Positions 45,306 to 53,937 of a DNA stretch of 64,000 bases are shown here, piece by piece. Every line of letters begins with the position of its first letter. Position 1 is the first letter of the stretch. Position numbers and translations under genes: made by a program. The stretch covers positions 868,001-932,000 of the forward strand of contig CAVYXC010000002.1 of NCBI GenBank assembly GCA_963772515.1, written 5' to 3'. The notes beneath the pieces were generated by a model that was given only the letters and a program-made list of their open reading frames with translations, did not search any database and had not been told where the DNA came from. Source of the stretch: JAFAHD01 sp963772515 (GTDB lineage: Bacteria > Vulcanimicrobiota > Vulcanimicrobiia > Eremiobacterales > Eremiobacteraceae).

Positions 45306-46720
45306 TGCGACGCGCTGACCCCGGTGCGCAGGGTCGCGCCGTGCCACGCCGTGCGTTTCTGGCCAGCCTGGGCTGCGCCAAGAACCTCATCGACAGCGAA
45401 GTGATGCTCGGCCGGTTGGCAGGCCAAGGCTGGGAGATCACCGCTCGTGCCGCCGACGCCGACGCGGTCATCGTCAACACGTGCGCGTTCATCGATCCGG
45501 CAAAAGCCGAATCCACCGACACGATCCTCGAATACGCGGCTGCCAAGCGCGACGGCCAGCGGCTGATCGTCGCCGGCTGTCTGGCGCAGCGCTATGGCGC
45601 GCAACTGCGTGAACTGATCCCCGAGATCGACGCCGTCGTCGGCACCGGAGCCTTTCCGAAGATCTCTGAGATCATCGAAGAAGCTGAAGCCGGACTGCGG
45701 CCGCTGCATCTCGAGGATCGCGACGCCTACGTCGAGCGCCTGGGTTTCTTGCCGCGCGTGGTCACGACGCCCCGCGCCAGCGCCTACCTGAAGATCTCGG
45801 AAGGCTGCAATCATACCTGCTCGTTCTGCATCATCCCGACGTTGCGCGGCCTGGGCAAGAGCCGCACGATCCCGTCGCTCGTGGAAGAAGCCCGCGCGCT
45901 CGCGTACGGCGGGGTCAAAGAGCTGATCTTGGTGGCGCAGGACTCGTCGGACTATGGGCGCGATATCGGCGTGCGCGACGGTCTGGCGCGGCTCATCGAA
46001 GCGCTCGAGGAGGTCGACGGCATCCGCTGGATACGCATCCTCTATCTGTATCCGACGTCGGTCACGCCGTCGATCATCGCCGCCATGCGCGCGTCGTCGA
46101 AGGTCGTGCCGTACGTCGATATGCCGCTGCAGCACGCGCATCCGGAGATCCTCAAGGCGATGCACCGCCCTCCGCAGCCGCAGCGTTATCTCGAATTGTT
46201 CGCGGCGCTGCGCGAGGCGCTGCCGGCGGCGACCATCCGCAGCACGTTCATCGTCGGGTTTCCCAGCGAAACTGAAGCGCATTTTCACTATCTTCTCACG
46301 TTTCTCGAGAGCGCGCGCCTCGATCGCGTCGGGTTTTTCCCCTATTCGAAAGAAGAGGGCACGGATGCGTACGAGCGCGAGGGCCAGGTGGCCGAGCGCC
46401 TCAAGCGCCGGCGGCTCGGGCTCGCGCGCGAGACGCAGCGCCGGATCACCGCCGACGTGAATGCGGCGCGCAAGGGCGAACGCTTGGACGTGTTGATCGA
46501 GGGTAAGAGATTGGTAGCGGCGTCGTCGCCGCTGCGCGGCCTCGTCGGAGAGCGGCTCGCCTATGTGGGAAGGTCGCAGCGCGAGGCTCCGGGCGTGGAT
46601 GGCTTGGTGTACCTGCCCGGCGAACACACGGTGGGAGAGTTCGTCGACGCCACCATCGTCGGCCACACGGATTTTGACCGCGTCGCGCGAGCGCTTGCGC
46701 CGGTGCTCACACCCGCTTAA
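45305..46720 (+). CDS. rimO: ribosomal protein S12 methylthiotransferase RimO
   Basis: A 471-residue radical SAM methylthiotransferase modifying an aspartate of ribosomal protein S12. The N-terminal MTTase domain has its three Cys in SLGCAKN, VNTCAF and AGCLAQ; the radical SAM motif CNHTCSFC (C168, C172, C175) is in KISEGCNHTCSFCIIP; a TRAM domain ends the protein. SLGCAKNLIDSEVMLGRL is the RimO (not MiaB) version of the opening. ATG at 45305 overlaps the yajQ stop. Confidence 0.95.
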   Translation: MRRADPGAQGRAVPRRAFLASLGCAKNLIDSEVMLGRLAGQGWEITARAADADAVIVNTCAFIDPAKAESTDTILEYAAAKRDGQRLIVAGCLAQRYGAQLRELIPEIDAVVGTGAFPKISEIIEEAEAGLRPLHLEDRDAYVERLGFLPRVVTTPRASAYLKISEGCNHTCSFCIIPTLRGLGKSRTIPSLVEEARALAYGGVKELILVAQDSSDYGRDIGVRDGLARLIEALEEVDGIRWIRILYLYPTSVTPSIIAAMRASSKVVPYVDMPLQHAHPEILKAMHRPPQPQRYLELFAALREALPAATIRSTFIVGFPSETEAHFHYLLTFLESARLDRVGFFPYSKEEGTDAYEREGQVAERLKRRRLGLARETQRRITADVNAARKGERLDVLIEGKRLVAASSPLRGLVGERLAYVGRSQREAPGVDGLVYLPGEHTVGEFVDATIVGHTDFDRVARALAPVLTPA

Positions 46721-46734
46721 GAACCGGAGAGATA

Positions 46735-48018
46735 TTGTCCCAGCAATTCGTCGATCCATCGAGTGGGCAGCCGCCATCGGGCGTGGCCGGCATCCCGCCG
46801 CGGCCGCCGCGTCCAGGAAGAGTCTTCCTCTACAGCCTGCTTGCGCTGATCGTCGTAGTCGGAGCAGTCTCATTCGGCGTGTATGTGAAGCACAAACATG
46901 GCCTGCAAAACGCGCTGGCCGAGCTCAACCTCGCGCAGCCCGATCTCACCGAGATATTCGGCAAGCAGAAACTGCGCGTGCTGGTGATGGGCGTCGACGA
47001 GAACTGGACCGAGAACGACCAGATGTACACCAACGCGTCGCGCTCGGACACCATGCTCGCGGTCAACGTCGACCTTGCCTCGCACCAAGTCGGCATCATC
47101 TCGATCCCGCGCGACCTGTGGGTCCACATACCCAAGAGCGGCTACGGCAAGATCAATGAAGCGATCGCGGATGCAGGCCCCATTCGCTCCGAAAAAACCG
47201 TGGTCGACAACCTAGATTTCCCGCCCTTCGACAACTACGTGGTCTTGAAGATCGATGCGACCAAGAATCTGGTCGACGCGATCGGCGGCCTCGACGTCAA
47301 CGTCGAAAAGGACATGGACTACGACGATAGCTGGGGCCACCTGCACATCCACTTAAAGAAGGGCCAGCAGCATCTCAACGGCGAGCAGACGGTCGGCTAC
47401 ATCCGCTTCCGCCACGATCCCGAGGGTGACTTCGGGCGCATGCGGCGCCAGCGCCAAGTGATCGGGGATCTCGTCAAGCGCATCAAGGATCCGGCGATCT
47501 TCGCCAAGCTGCCGTCCCTCATCGGTCTGGTCCAGCAGAACGTGCGCACTGACCTAAGCTACGACAAACTGTTCTATCTCGCGTTGGCGCTGCGCGACGA
47601 GACGCCGGCTATGGTGCACACGGCGCAGCTGCCGGTGCTCGAGGGCTTCACCGATGGCGAATCCGTGCTGTTCTACGATGCGGCGTCAGGCCGGCCGATC
47701 GTGCAGAAGTACATCGTCGCGGGTTTCGGCAACGAATTCGATCCTTCCACGGTGCACGTGATCGTGCACAACGGTTCGGGTCAGCCCGGGGCGGCGTCGG
47801 CGCTCGCCGACTATCTGCGGCAACGCGGCTTCAACGTCGTCTCGACCGGCAATGCGTCGAGCTTCGACAACCCGAAGACGCGCGTGACCGGCGCCGATAG
47901 GAACGTCGCCGGCGAGGTCGCCAAGCGCCTGCCGGTCAAAGACGCCGACGTCACGACCGGCACGGTCGACGGCGGCGATATCGAAATCGTCATCGGGCGA
48001 GATTTCCGCGCGCAATAG
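46735..48018 (+). CDS. LytR-CpsA-Psr family envelope ligase
   Basis: A 427-residue membrane-anchored LCP protein. After a Pro-rich N-terminus and a membrane helix (about residues 29-50) comes the LCP domain (about 85-235) with NASRSDTMLAVNVD, ISIPRDLWV and the Arg-rich IRFRHDPEGDFGRMRRQRQV motif that binds pyrophosphate lipid donors. A LytR_C domain (about 345-425) ends it. LCP enzymes attach polymers to peptidoglycan or other surface acceptors. TTG start at 46735 with GGAGA six bases upstream, 14 bp after rimO. Followed within one base by a polysaccharide deacetylase. Confidence 0.92.
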   Translation: MSQQFVDPSSGQPPSGVAGIPPRPPRPGRVFLYSLLALIVVVGAVSFGVYVKHKHGLQNALAELNLAQPDLTEIFGKQKLRVLVMGVDENWTENDQMYTNASRSDTMLAVNVDLASHQVGIISIPRDLWVHIPKSGYGKINEAIADAGPIRSEKTVVDNLDFPPFDNYVVLKIDATKNLVDAIGGLDVNVEKDMDYDDSWGHLHIHLKKGQQHLNGEQTVGYIRFRHDPEGDFGRMRRQRQVIGDLVKRIKDPAIFAKLPSLIGLVQQNVRTDLSYDKLFYLALALRDETPAMVHTAQLPVLEGFTDGESVLFYDAASGRPIVQKYIVAGFGNEFDPSTVHVIVHNGSGQPGAASALADYLRQRGFNVVSTGNASSFDNPKTRVTGADRNVAGEVAKRLPVKDADVTTGTVDGGDIEIVIGRDFRAQ

Positions 48019-48019
48019 C

Positions 48020-48859
48020 GTGACCGCGACAAGGCCCGACGGACGCCGTATCGCGTTTTTCATCGCCGCGCTCATCCTCGTGCTGCTTGCGATCGTCGGC
48101 CTGCGCCGCTGGGCCCATCACGCTCAGCTCGAGCTGATCCCGGTGATCGTGCCGCCGGCGATGTCGAGCGCCTCCGTGCTCGACCCGCCACCCGCTGCGG
48201 TCGCGCAGCGTATGATGCTGGATGTGCGCGAGTCGCTCTCGCCGCCGCAACGTCCGCGCTACGCCGTGCTGACCTTTGACGACGGTCCATATCCGGTGAC
48301 CACGCCCGCGCTGCTCGCGCAATTGCGCGCGCTTGATGTCCCAGCCGACTTCTTCCTGATCGGCCGCGACGCCACTGAGCAGCCTGCGCTCGCGGCGCGG
48401 ATCGCGGCGGGCCCGGGTGAGATCGGCAATCACACGGCGACCCACCCCGAGATGGCGACGCTTGCGTTCGCAGCACAGTCGCAGGAGGTGGCGGACGGCG
48501 CCGCCCAGATCGAGCGCGTGACCGGCGGACGCATCGTATACTTCCGCCCGCCGCACGGCAACTTCAATGCTGCGACGATCGATGCGGCGCGCGGCCAGAG
48601 CGAGACCGTCGCGCTGTGGGATGTCGATCCGGGTGATTGGAGACACGTGACGGCGCAGTCTATCGTCGACAACGTGACGACACACGCCCGCTCGCCTGCC
48701 GTCTTTCTCTTGCACAACGGCTCGACCGCGACAATCGAGGCGCTGCCGCGGATCGTCGCCGCCTATCGGCGGGCGGGATTCGAATTCATGACGCTGTCGC
48801 AGCTGCAGCTGCGCATGCCACTCGAGCAGATCAACGACCCGGTCAAGGTGTCCCTGTGA
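48020..48859 (+). CDS. membrane-anchored polysaccharide deacetylase (NodB domain)
   Basis: A 279-residue carbohydrate esterase family 4 protein with an N-terminal membrane helix (about residues 11-28) and a NodB domain from about 80. The motifs TFDDGPYP (catalytic base and metal Asp), NHTATHPE (metal His pair), RPPHGNF and the late LLHNG are all intact, so deacetylase activity on peptidoglycan or another N-acetylated glycan is expected. GTG start at 48020, immediately after the LCP stop; the stop overlaps the next small gene by 4 nt. Confidence 0.92.
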   Translation: MTATRPDGRRIAFFIAALILVLLAIVGLRRWAHHAQLELIPVIVPPAMSSASVLDPPPAAVAQRMMLDVRESLSPPQRPRYAVLTFDDGPYPVTTPALLAQLRALDVPADFFLIGRDATEQPALAARIAAGPGEIGNHTATHPEMATLAFAAQSQEVADGAAQIERVTGGRIVYFRPPHGNFNAATIDAARGQSETVALWDVDPGDWRHVTAQSIVDNVTTHARSPAVFLLHNGSTATIEALPRIVAAYRRAGFEFMTLSQLQLRMPLEQINDPVKVSL

Positions 48860-48993
48860 AGCGGCAGATCATCAAGACGCGCCCGCAGCGGCCCTACGTC
48901 GTCGTCCGGATAACGCTCATCGTCGCGGCTCTCGCAGCTGCGGTCTTTGGCGCGTACGAGCTCGCGCTGCGGGCAGGACTTCATTTTCACTGA
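48856..48993 (+). CDS. small single-helix membrane protein
   Basis: A 45-residue protein: a basic N-terminus (MKRQIIKTRPQRPYVVV), one hydrophobic helix (ITLIVAALAAAVFGAYELAL) and a short tail ending HFH. GTG start at 48856 overlaps the deacetylase stop as GTGA, the same coupling seen in bona fide genes here, which is the main evidence that it is real. It lies 43 bp before hpf. Positive-inside topology predicts the N-terminus in the cytoplasm. Function unknown; perhaps an accessory to the LCP or deacetylase. Confidence 0.65.
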   Translation: MKRQIIKTRPQRPYVVVRITLIVAALAAAVFGAYELALRAGLHFH

Positions 48994-49036
48994 CCGAAAT
49001 GCGAAACGACACACCATATCCTCGAAGCCGGCGGCG

Positions 49037-49345
49037 ATGAAGATCTATATCAGAGGCAGGAACGTACGCATCACAGGTGAGCTTCGAGAGCACGTCCAGC
49101 GACAGCTCGAACGCCTCTCGCGCCACTACGACCGCATCCTCGAGGCGCACGTGACGCTGCGCGCAGAGCGCGAGCTGCGGATCGTCGGTGTGACGCTCCA
49201 TCTGCCGCACCGCTTGGTCAAGGCGGAAGAGCGCAGCAAGGGGATCGACGAAGCGATCGACCTGGTGCGCGACCGGCTCGAGCACCAGATTCAGAAAGTC
49301 AAGACGCGCACGCTCGACAAACGCCACGCCGCGCCTGCCGTCTAG
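49037..49345 (+). CDS. hpf: ribosome hibernation-promoting factor, short form
   Basis: A 102-residue HPF/RaiA-family protein that binds the ribosomal small subunit and silences translation under stress. MKIYIRGRNVRITGELREHV and the two conserved helices with Arg/Lys-rich faces match the family. The C-terminal dimerisation domain of long HPF is absent. Its position just upstream of secA is the conserved hpf-secA order. The ATG at 49037 was chosen over an upstream in-frame start that overlaps the small membrane protein gene. Confidence 0.9.
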   Translation: MKIYIRGRNVRITGELREHVQRQLERLSRHYDRILEAHVTLRAERELRIVGVTLHLPHRLVKAEERSKGIDEAIDLVRDRLEHQIQKVKTRTLDKRHAAPAV

Positions 49346-49366
49346 CCCCGAAGGTAACGCACTCCA

Positions 49367-52078
49367 TTGTCATTGTTCTCAACGGTAAAATCGTGGGTCG
49401 ACGGGAACGACCGCGAAGTCGCCCGCTTGCGCCGCAACGTGGGCCGCATCAACGCGCTCGAACCTGACCTGATCACGCTCTCCGACGAGGAGCTGGCGGC
49501 TAAGACGCCCGAGCTGCGCGAGCGCTTGGCGAATGGCGCCACGCTGGACGAATTGCTGCCCGAGGCGTTCGCGCTTGCGCGCGAAGCGGGCCGGCGTACG
49601 CTGAACATGCGCCATTTCGATGTCCAGCTCATCGGCGGCATGGTGCTGCACGAAGGCAAAGTCGCCGAGATGCGCACCGGCGAAGGCAAAACCCTCGTCG
49701 CCACGCTCGCCGTCTATCTCAACGCGCTGGTCGGCAAAGGCGTCCACGTCGTCACCGTCAACGACTATCTGGCAAAGCGCGACGCCGACTGGATGGCGCC
49801 GATATATCGCGCGCTCGGACTAACCGTCGGAGTGATCCAGCATTTCATGCCGCCGCCCGAACGGCGCGAGGCGTACGCCTGCGACGTCACCTATGTGACC
49901 AATAACGAGGCCGGCTTCGATTACCTGCGCGACAACATGGCGCCGCACATCGACTATTGCGTGCAGCGCGAACTATGGTATGCGATCGTCGACGAAGTCG
50001 ACTCGATCCTCATCGATGAGGCGCGCACGCCGCTGATCATCAGCGGATCGCCCGAAGCGGTGCTCGGTCCAGGCTACCACGATCCCTCGCACCTGTACGA
50101 TCGCTTCGCGCGCCAGATCATGCCGCAATTAGCGCGCGACGAGGATTACACGGTCGACGAGAAGATGCACGCCGTGCCCATCACGGAAAAAGGCGTAGCG
50201 AAGGTCGAGCGGCTGCTCGGCCTGCAGAACCTGTACGATCCGGCGAACTTGGAGTCTGCGCACCAGCTGCAAGCGGCGCTCAAAGCCAAAGAGCTGTTCC
50301 GCAAAGACGAGCAATACGTCGTCAAGGACGGCGAGATCATCATCGTCGACGAGTTCACCGGCCGGCTGATGTACGGGCGTCGCTACTCCGACGGCATCCA
50401 CCAGGCGATCGAAGCCAAGGAAGGCATCAAGGTCAAAAGCGAGGACCAGACGCTGGCCACGATCACCTTCCAGAACTATTTCCGCCTCTATAAGAAGCTG
50501 GCGGGTATGACCGGCACCGCCAAGACCGAGGAGCGCGAGTTTCGCGAGATCTATGGCCTGGACGTCATCTCCATCCCGACCAACGTCGGCGTGCGCCGTA
50601 AAGATTTCGACGACGTGGTCTACAATCACGAAGACGGCAAGTATCGCGCGGTGATCAACGAGATCATCGAGATGCACGAGGCTGGACGGCCGGTGCTCGT
50701 GGGCACGCGCTCGATCGAGAAATCCGAGCGGCTGTCGGGCATGCTGTCCAAGCGGGGCATCGAGCACAACGTGCTCAACGCGAAGTATCACGAAAAAGAA
50801 GCCGAGATCATCAAGGACGCCGGCCTATACGGCAAGGTGACGATCGCGACCAACATGGCCGGCCGCGGCGTCGACATCAAACTCGGCGATGGCGTGCCAG
50901 ACCTCGGCGGGCTGCACATCATCGGCACCGAGCGCCACGAATCGCGCCGCATCGACAATCAGCTGCGCGGCCGCTCCGGGCGCCAGGGCGACATGGGCTC
51001 GTCGCGCTTCTACAGCGCGCTTGACGACGAGCTGATGCGCATCTTCGGCGGCGAGCGTATCCGCGGCATCATGGAGCGCTTCAAGATCGACGACGACACG
51101 CCGATCGAGGCGGGCATCCTCACGGCGAGCATCGAGCGCGCGCAGAAGAAGGTCGAGGCCCACCACTACGAAGCGCGCAAGCACGTGCTTGAGTACGACG
51201 ATGTCATGAACAAGCAGCGCACGGTGATCTATGCGGAACGCCGGTCGGTGCTCGAAGGGCAAGACCTGCGGCCGTCGCTCGCCTCGATGTTCGGAGCCAA
51301 GGCGCGCCAGATCGTCGAGACCAATTGCCCGGACAGCGTGCACCCGCACGAGTGGGATCGCGAGGCGATCATCAAGGAGCTCGATACCGTGCTGCGCGGT
51401 TTCGCCAAGCGCGTCGACATCGAGCAGATCGACAAGCTATCCAAAGAAGAGATGGTCGAGTTCTTGACCGCCCAAGCCGACCAGATGTATACGGAAAAAG
51501 AAGAGCGCTTCGTCGAGCGCTACAAAGGGCAGTTGGACGAAAAGGGCCTGCGCGACGGGCTGCGCACGCTCGAGCGCGGCACGATGCTGCAGATCATCGA
51601 CCGCTTGTGGATCGACCACCTGTACACCATGGACAGCCTCAAGCAGGGCATCGGCCTGCGCGGCTGGGGCCAGAAGGATCCGCGCGTCGAGTACGAGCGC
51701 GAGGCGTTCGACCTATTCGAAGATCTCAAGGCGAGCATCCAAGAAGAGTTCCTCGGCGCGATGTGCCAGGGCGAAGATTTTCATCTGGTCGTACAGCAGC
51801 CGCCGCAGGCGCCGCCGCCTCAAGCGCTCACCGAGTCGCATCCTGACGGAGCGCCGTTCGAGGCGCCCGCGCCCAATGGGCAGGCACAGCAAAACCGGCC
51901 GTCAGTGCCGCTCGACGCGAGGGCCGCGCGCCGCTTTGATCAGCTCCATACCAATCGCGATGATGCGGGCGGGCCGGCGCCCGCGCGCAAAGCCGAGGCC
52001 AAGGTCGGACGCAACGATCCGTGCCCGTGCGGCTCGGGCAAGAAGTACAAGAAGTGCCACGGCGCTAGCGCCGCGTAA
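49367..52078 (+). CDS. secA: protein translocase ATPase SecA
   Basis: A 903-residue preprotein translocase motor. Walker A GEGKT in MRTGEGKTLVATL, Walker B VDEVDSILIDEARTPLIIS, and NMAGRGVDIKLGDGV plus QLRGRSGRQGD of the second ATPase domain are present. The C-terminus ends in the zinc-binding SEC-C motif CPCGSGKKYKKCHG after a Pro/Gln-rich linker. TTG start at 49367 with GAAGGT upstream. The window's prfB, commonly the next gene after secA in many bacteria, is instead 9.2 kb away. Confidence 0.97.
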   Translation: MSLFSTVKSWVDGNDREVARLRRNVGRINALEPDLITLSDEELAAKTPELRERLANGATLDELLPEAFALAREAGRRTLNMRHFDVQLIGGMVLHEGKVAEMRTGEGKTLVATLAVYLNALVGKGVHVVTVNDYLAKRDADWMAPIYRALGLTVGVIQHFMPPPERREAYACDVTYVTNNEAGFDYLRDNMAPHIDYCVQRELWYAIVDEVDSILIDEARTPLIISGSPEAVLGPGYHDPSHLYDRFARQIMPQLARDEDYTVDEKMHAVPITEKGVAKVERLLGLQNLYDPANLESAHQLQAALKAKELFRKDEQYVVKDGEIIIVDEFTGRLMYGRRYSDGIHQAIEAKEGIKVKSEDQTLATITFQNYFRLYKKLAGMTGTAKTEEREFREIYGLDVISIPTNVGVRRKDFDDVVYNHEDGKYRAVINEIIEMHEAGRPVLVGTRSIEKSERLSGMLSKRGIEHNVLNAKYHEKEAEIIKDAGLYGKVTIATNMAGRGVDIKLGDGVPDLGGLHIIGTERHESRRIDNQLRGRSGRQGDMGSSRFYSALDDELMRIFGGERIRGIMERFKIDDDTPIEAGILTASIERAQKKVEAHHYEARKHVLEYDDVMNKQRTVIYAERRSVLEGQDLRPSLASMFGAKARQIVETNCPDSVHPHEWDREAIIKELDTVLRGFAKRVDIEQIDKLSKEEMVEFLTAQADQMYTEKEERFVERYKGQLDEKGLRDGLRTLERGTMLQIIDRLWIDHLYTMDSLKQGIGLRGWGQKDPRVEYEREAFDLFEDLKASIQEEFLGAMCQGEDFHLVVQQPPQAPPPQALTESHPDGAPFEAPAPNGQAQQNRPSVPLDARAARRFDQLHTNRDDAGGPAPARKAEAKVGRNDPCPCGSGKKYKKCHGASAA

Positions 52079-52100
52079 GAAAAGAGTTGTGCCCGGCCAT

Positions 52101-52178
52101 TATGGGACACTTGAACCGATGACCTTGCGACGATCTCGAATAACGAAACGTCCGGTCACTGATCGAAACGTCCGGTTG
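52101..52178 (+). repeat. composite repeat, copy 1 (20-bp-period GAAACGTCCGGT pair)
   Basis: TTATGGGACAC at 52101-52111 is followed by two exact GAAACGTCCGGT units at 52145-52156 and 52165-52176, spaced 20 bp start to start. The layout matches copy 2 at 52698-52779 in the same orientation. The arrangement resembles the terminal repeats of IS21-like elements, but no transposase is present. Confidence 0.65.
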
Positions 52179-52189
52179 TACCTTGGCGC

Positions 52190-52693
52190 TCAACGATCTT
52201 GAATCATGATAAGCGTGCGCGGAACCCTTTTCTCTGGCCAGCCGTGTCCGTCCGAAGGAAGACCGCTAATCATCACCGCTCGATAGTCTTTGCCAAGCGC
52301 GCCGACTGAGAACATCGCAATTTCCGGGGGCGGGATTCCCTTAGGTAGCGGCTTGTCGCAATCAGGCTTCGGTTTGCGCTCGGCTCCCGCGGGCATCGCG
52401 TGCCGATACCAATCTGCGATTGTCTGCCATGAATCGTCGCTTTCAAGTATCCGTTGATGTCCGCCAGGTGGGAGAGTGAACGCAAGGGACGGCCTCGCGC
52501 GAGGGTAGACAGGGATCGGTCCAGCCATCGCTGCCGCGCCGCCTGTCGCTTTGCAGGTCTTGAGCACGAAGATCTGTACGCCGGTCTTGAACGGCGCAGG
52601 TTTGCTCGACGAGCGGAGCTGCGCGGTGCACGACGCCAATGTCACCAGCGATAAGAGCAGCAGTACGGCAAACGCCTTTCGCGTTCTATGCAT
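52190..52693 (-). CDS. putative lipoprotein of unknown function
   Basis: A 167-residue protein with a lipoprotein signal (FAVLLLLSLVTLASC), then a Ser/Lys/Pro linker and a globular part containing a SWQTIADWYRHAMPAGA segment that looks like a repeated-in-many-lipoproteins helix and a late VMISGLPSDGH strand pair. I do not recognise the family. The ATG at 52693 is chosen because it directly precedes the signal; a longer in-frame start would lie in repeat sequence. The gene is flanked on both sides by the composite repeat, so it may be a mobile cassette. Confidence 0.65.
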   Translation of the reverse strand: MHRTRKAFAVLLLLSLVTLASCTAQLRSSSKPAPFKTGVQIFVLKTCKATGGAAAMAGPIPVYPRARPSLAFTLPPGGHQRILESDDSWQTIADWYRHAMPAGAERKPKPDCDKPLPKGIPPPEIAMFSVGALGKDYRAVMISGLPSDGHGWPEKRVPRTLIMIQDR

Positions 52694-52697
52694 TGCT

Positions 52698-52779
52698 GCG
52701 CTGTTTTGGGACACTGTGATGGAATTCCGCCCCTGGATCAAATATGCGCAACGTCCGGTCATTGATTGAAACGTCCGGT
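52698..52779 (+). repeat. composite repeat, copy 2
   Basis: GCGCTGTTTTGGGAC at 52698-52712 (identical 15-mer again at 56709-56723) is followed by GCAACGTCCGGT at 52748-52759 and TGAAACGTCCGGT at 52767-52779, again a 20-bp period. It occupies the upstream region of the lipoprotein gene on the minus strand. Confidence 0.65.
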
Positions 52780-52803
52780 GTCGGCCGCGCTAGAGGGCCG
52801 TAG

Positions 52804-53574
52804 TTAATTGCTTTGCCCATCGGCGATCACGACCAGACGACCCGCGAGCCACCGATCTTTGGTCCGGAAAGGCCCGATCCCCTCGACAAGAATAATGTGC
52901 AGGGCGCTCGGGTTATCAAAGGCCATGCGCACGTTGTTTGTGAGAACCGGAACCAGGTCATCCATAAGCCCCTGCACCCTTACTTCTGACAACGACGCGA
53001 AGTAGCCCACTGGAAGTTGGAGCTCGTACGTTGCGAGTCCACCGGGTCTTCCACTGCTGCTCCCGCCCGATTGAGCCTGCAACAACGCCTCGAGCTTGCC
53101 CCTGGTGGAAAAGCCAGTCAGGTTAAACCATCGCCCGAGGGGAATTCTTTTCTCGAGGTGGGGACGAATCTGGTCAGCCCACGGTTGGCCAGAAATGCGT
53201 TCCATAAATTCACGATGCATCTCGAGGGTTTTCTTCGAACTGAATTCACCTATGGACGCAAACTCGCATACACGCCCTTCCTGGTCGAATGCGGTAAGCT
53301 GTACCCACAGCCTTTCAGGTGTGGGCACCTCGTGTATGTAGGCGCGTAAATCGGTGAAGATCTTGCGATCAATTAGGCGGTATGATGTCCAGTCTAGATC
53401 ATCACCCCACGATCCGGCACCCGCGGGGAGTTGCTCGACGTGGCGTTCGAGACCGCGACGTATCAGAGATGAGAAGTTGCCTTGTGACAACTGCGTGGTG
53501 TCGCGGCTCTGAAACGCAGCTATATAGCAGCGTAAGGAGCGCTGTGCGAGCCGAGTTATCTCGTCGTCGGTCAT
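52804..53574 (-). CDS. hypothetical protein
   Basis: A 256-residue soluble protein with no signal peptide or membrane helix. The N-terminal third is helical (EITRLAQRSLRCYIAAFQSR); the remainder alternates strands and helices and ends with LHIILVEGIGPFRTKDRWL, typical of a compact alpha/beta fold. I recognise no motif. Base composition is nearer 55 percent GC by eye, lower than the flanking housekeeping genes. The region upstream of its ATG (53574) contains an inverted CCGGACGTTTC unit 32 bp away. Confidence 0.62.
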   Translation of the reverse strand: MTDDEITRLAQRSLRCYIAAFQSRDTTQLSQGNFSSLIRRGLERHVEQLPAGAGSWGDDLDWTSYRLIDRKIFTDLRAYIHEVPTPERLWVQLTAFDQEGRVCEFASIGEFSSKKTLEMHREFMERISGQPWADQIRPHLEKRIPLGRWFNLTGFSTRGKLEALLQAQSGGSSSGRPGGLATYELQLPVGYFASLSEVRVQGLMDDLVPVLTNNVRMAFDNPSALHIILVEGIGPFRTKDRWLAGRLVVIADGQSN

Positions 53575-53937
53575 TGGCTATTACATCGGTAGAAAACCGG
53601 AAGAGCCGGACGTTTCAAGTTCCAGAGATCGGACGAAGCGGAGGGCCTTGGGAAGGTTCGTACTTCACCGGCATGGAGGGGTCGTTGCGGACGCCCGCTC
53701 GCGGGCGTTCCCGTCAGGCGCGCGGCAATACCCCCAGTCGAGCGCAAGAATGACACTACTTCCGCGTCGTAGCCACAACCTTGGGAGACCTCGACGCCGC
53801 TTCTTGCGTTCAAGCAGCCTCGCGCTTCCCGAAGCCTAGGAAGGCGCGACGGCTGGGCGAAGTACTGCTCGCATCGGCGCGGATTGGAGTATCAGCCCGT
53901 CGCCTTTGTCGCATGCAATTGGCGCCCATTCCGAAAG
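53575..53937. other. intergenic region (363 bp) with repeat unit and hairpin
   Basis: No supported gene. Contents: an inverted CCGGACGTTTC unit at 53606-53616, the same motif as the GAAACGTCCGGT pairs; and a short hairpin ACGCCCGC-TC-GCGGGCGT at 53691-53708. An 80-codon minus-strand frame here has shadow-like composition. The promoter of the cyclase-ATPase gene must lie in the right half but I cannot pick it out. Confidence 0.5.
53606..53616 (-). repeat. inverted unit of the GAAACGTCCGG motif
   Basis: CCGGACGTTTC, reverse complement of the 52.1 and 52.7 kb units, single rather than paired. It sits 32 bp upstream of the minus-strand gene at 52804-53574. Confidence 0.55.

Noticed and set aside
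53571..53813. 80-codon minus-strand frame in the intergenic region
   Set aside because: No ribosome-binding site, random composition and it contains the repeat unit and hairpin.
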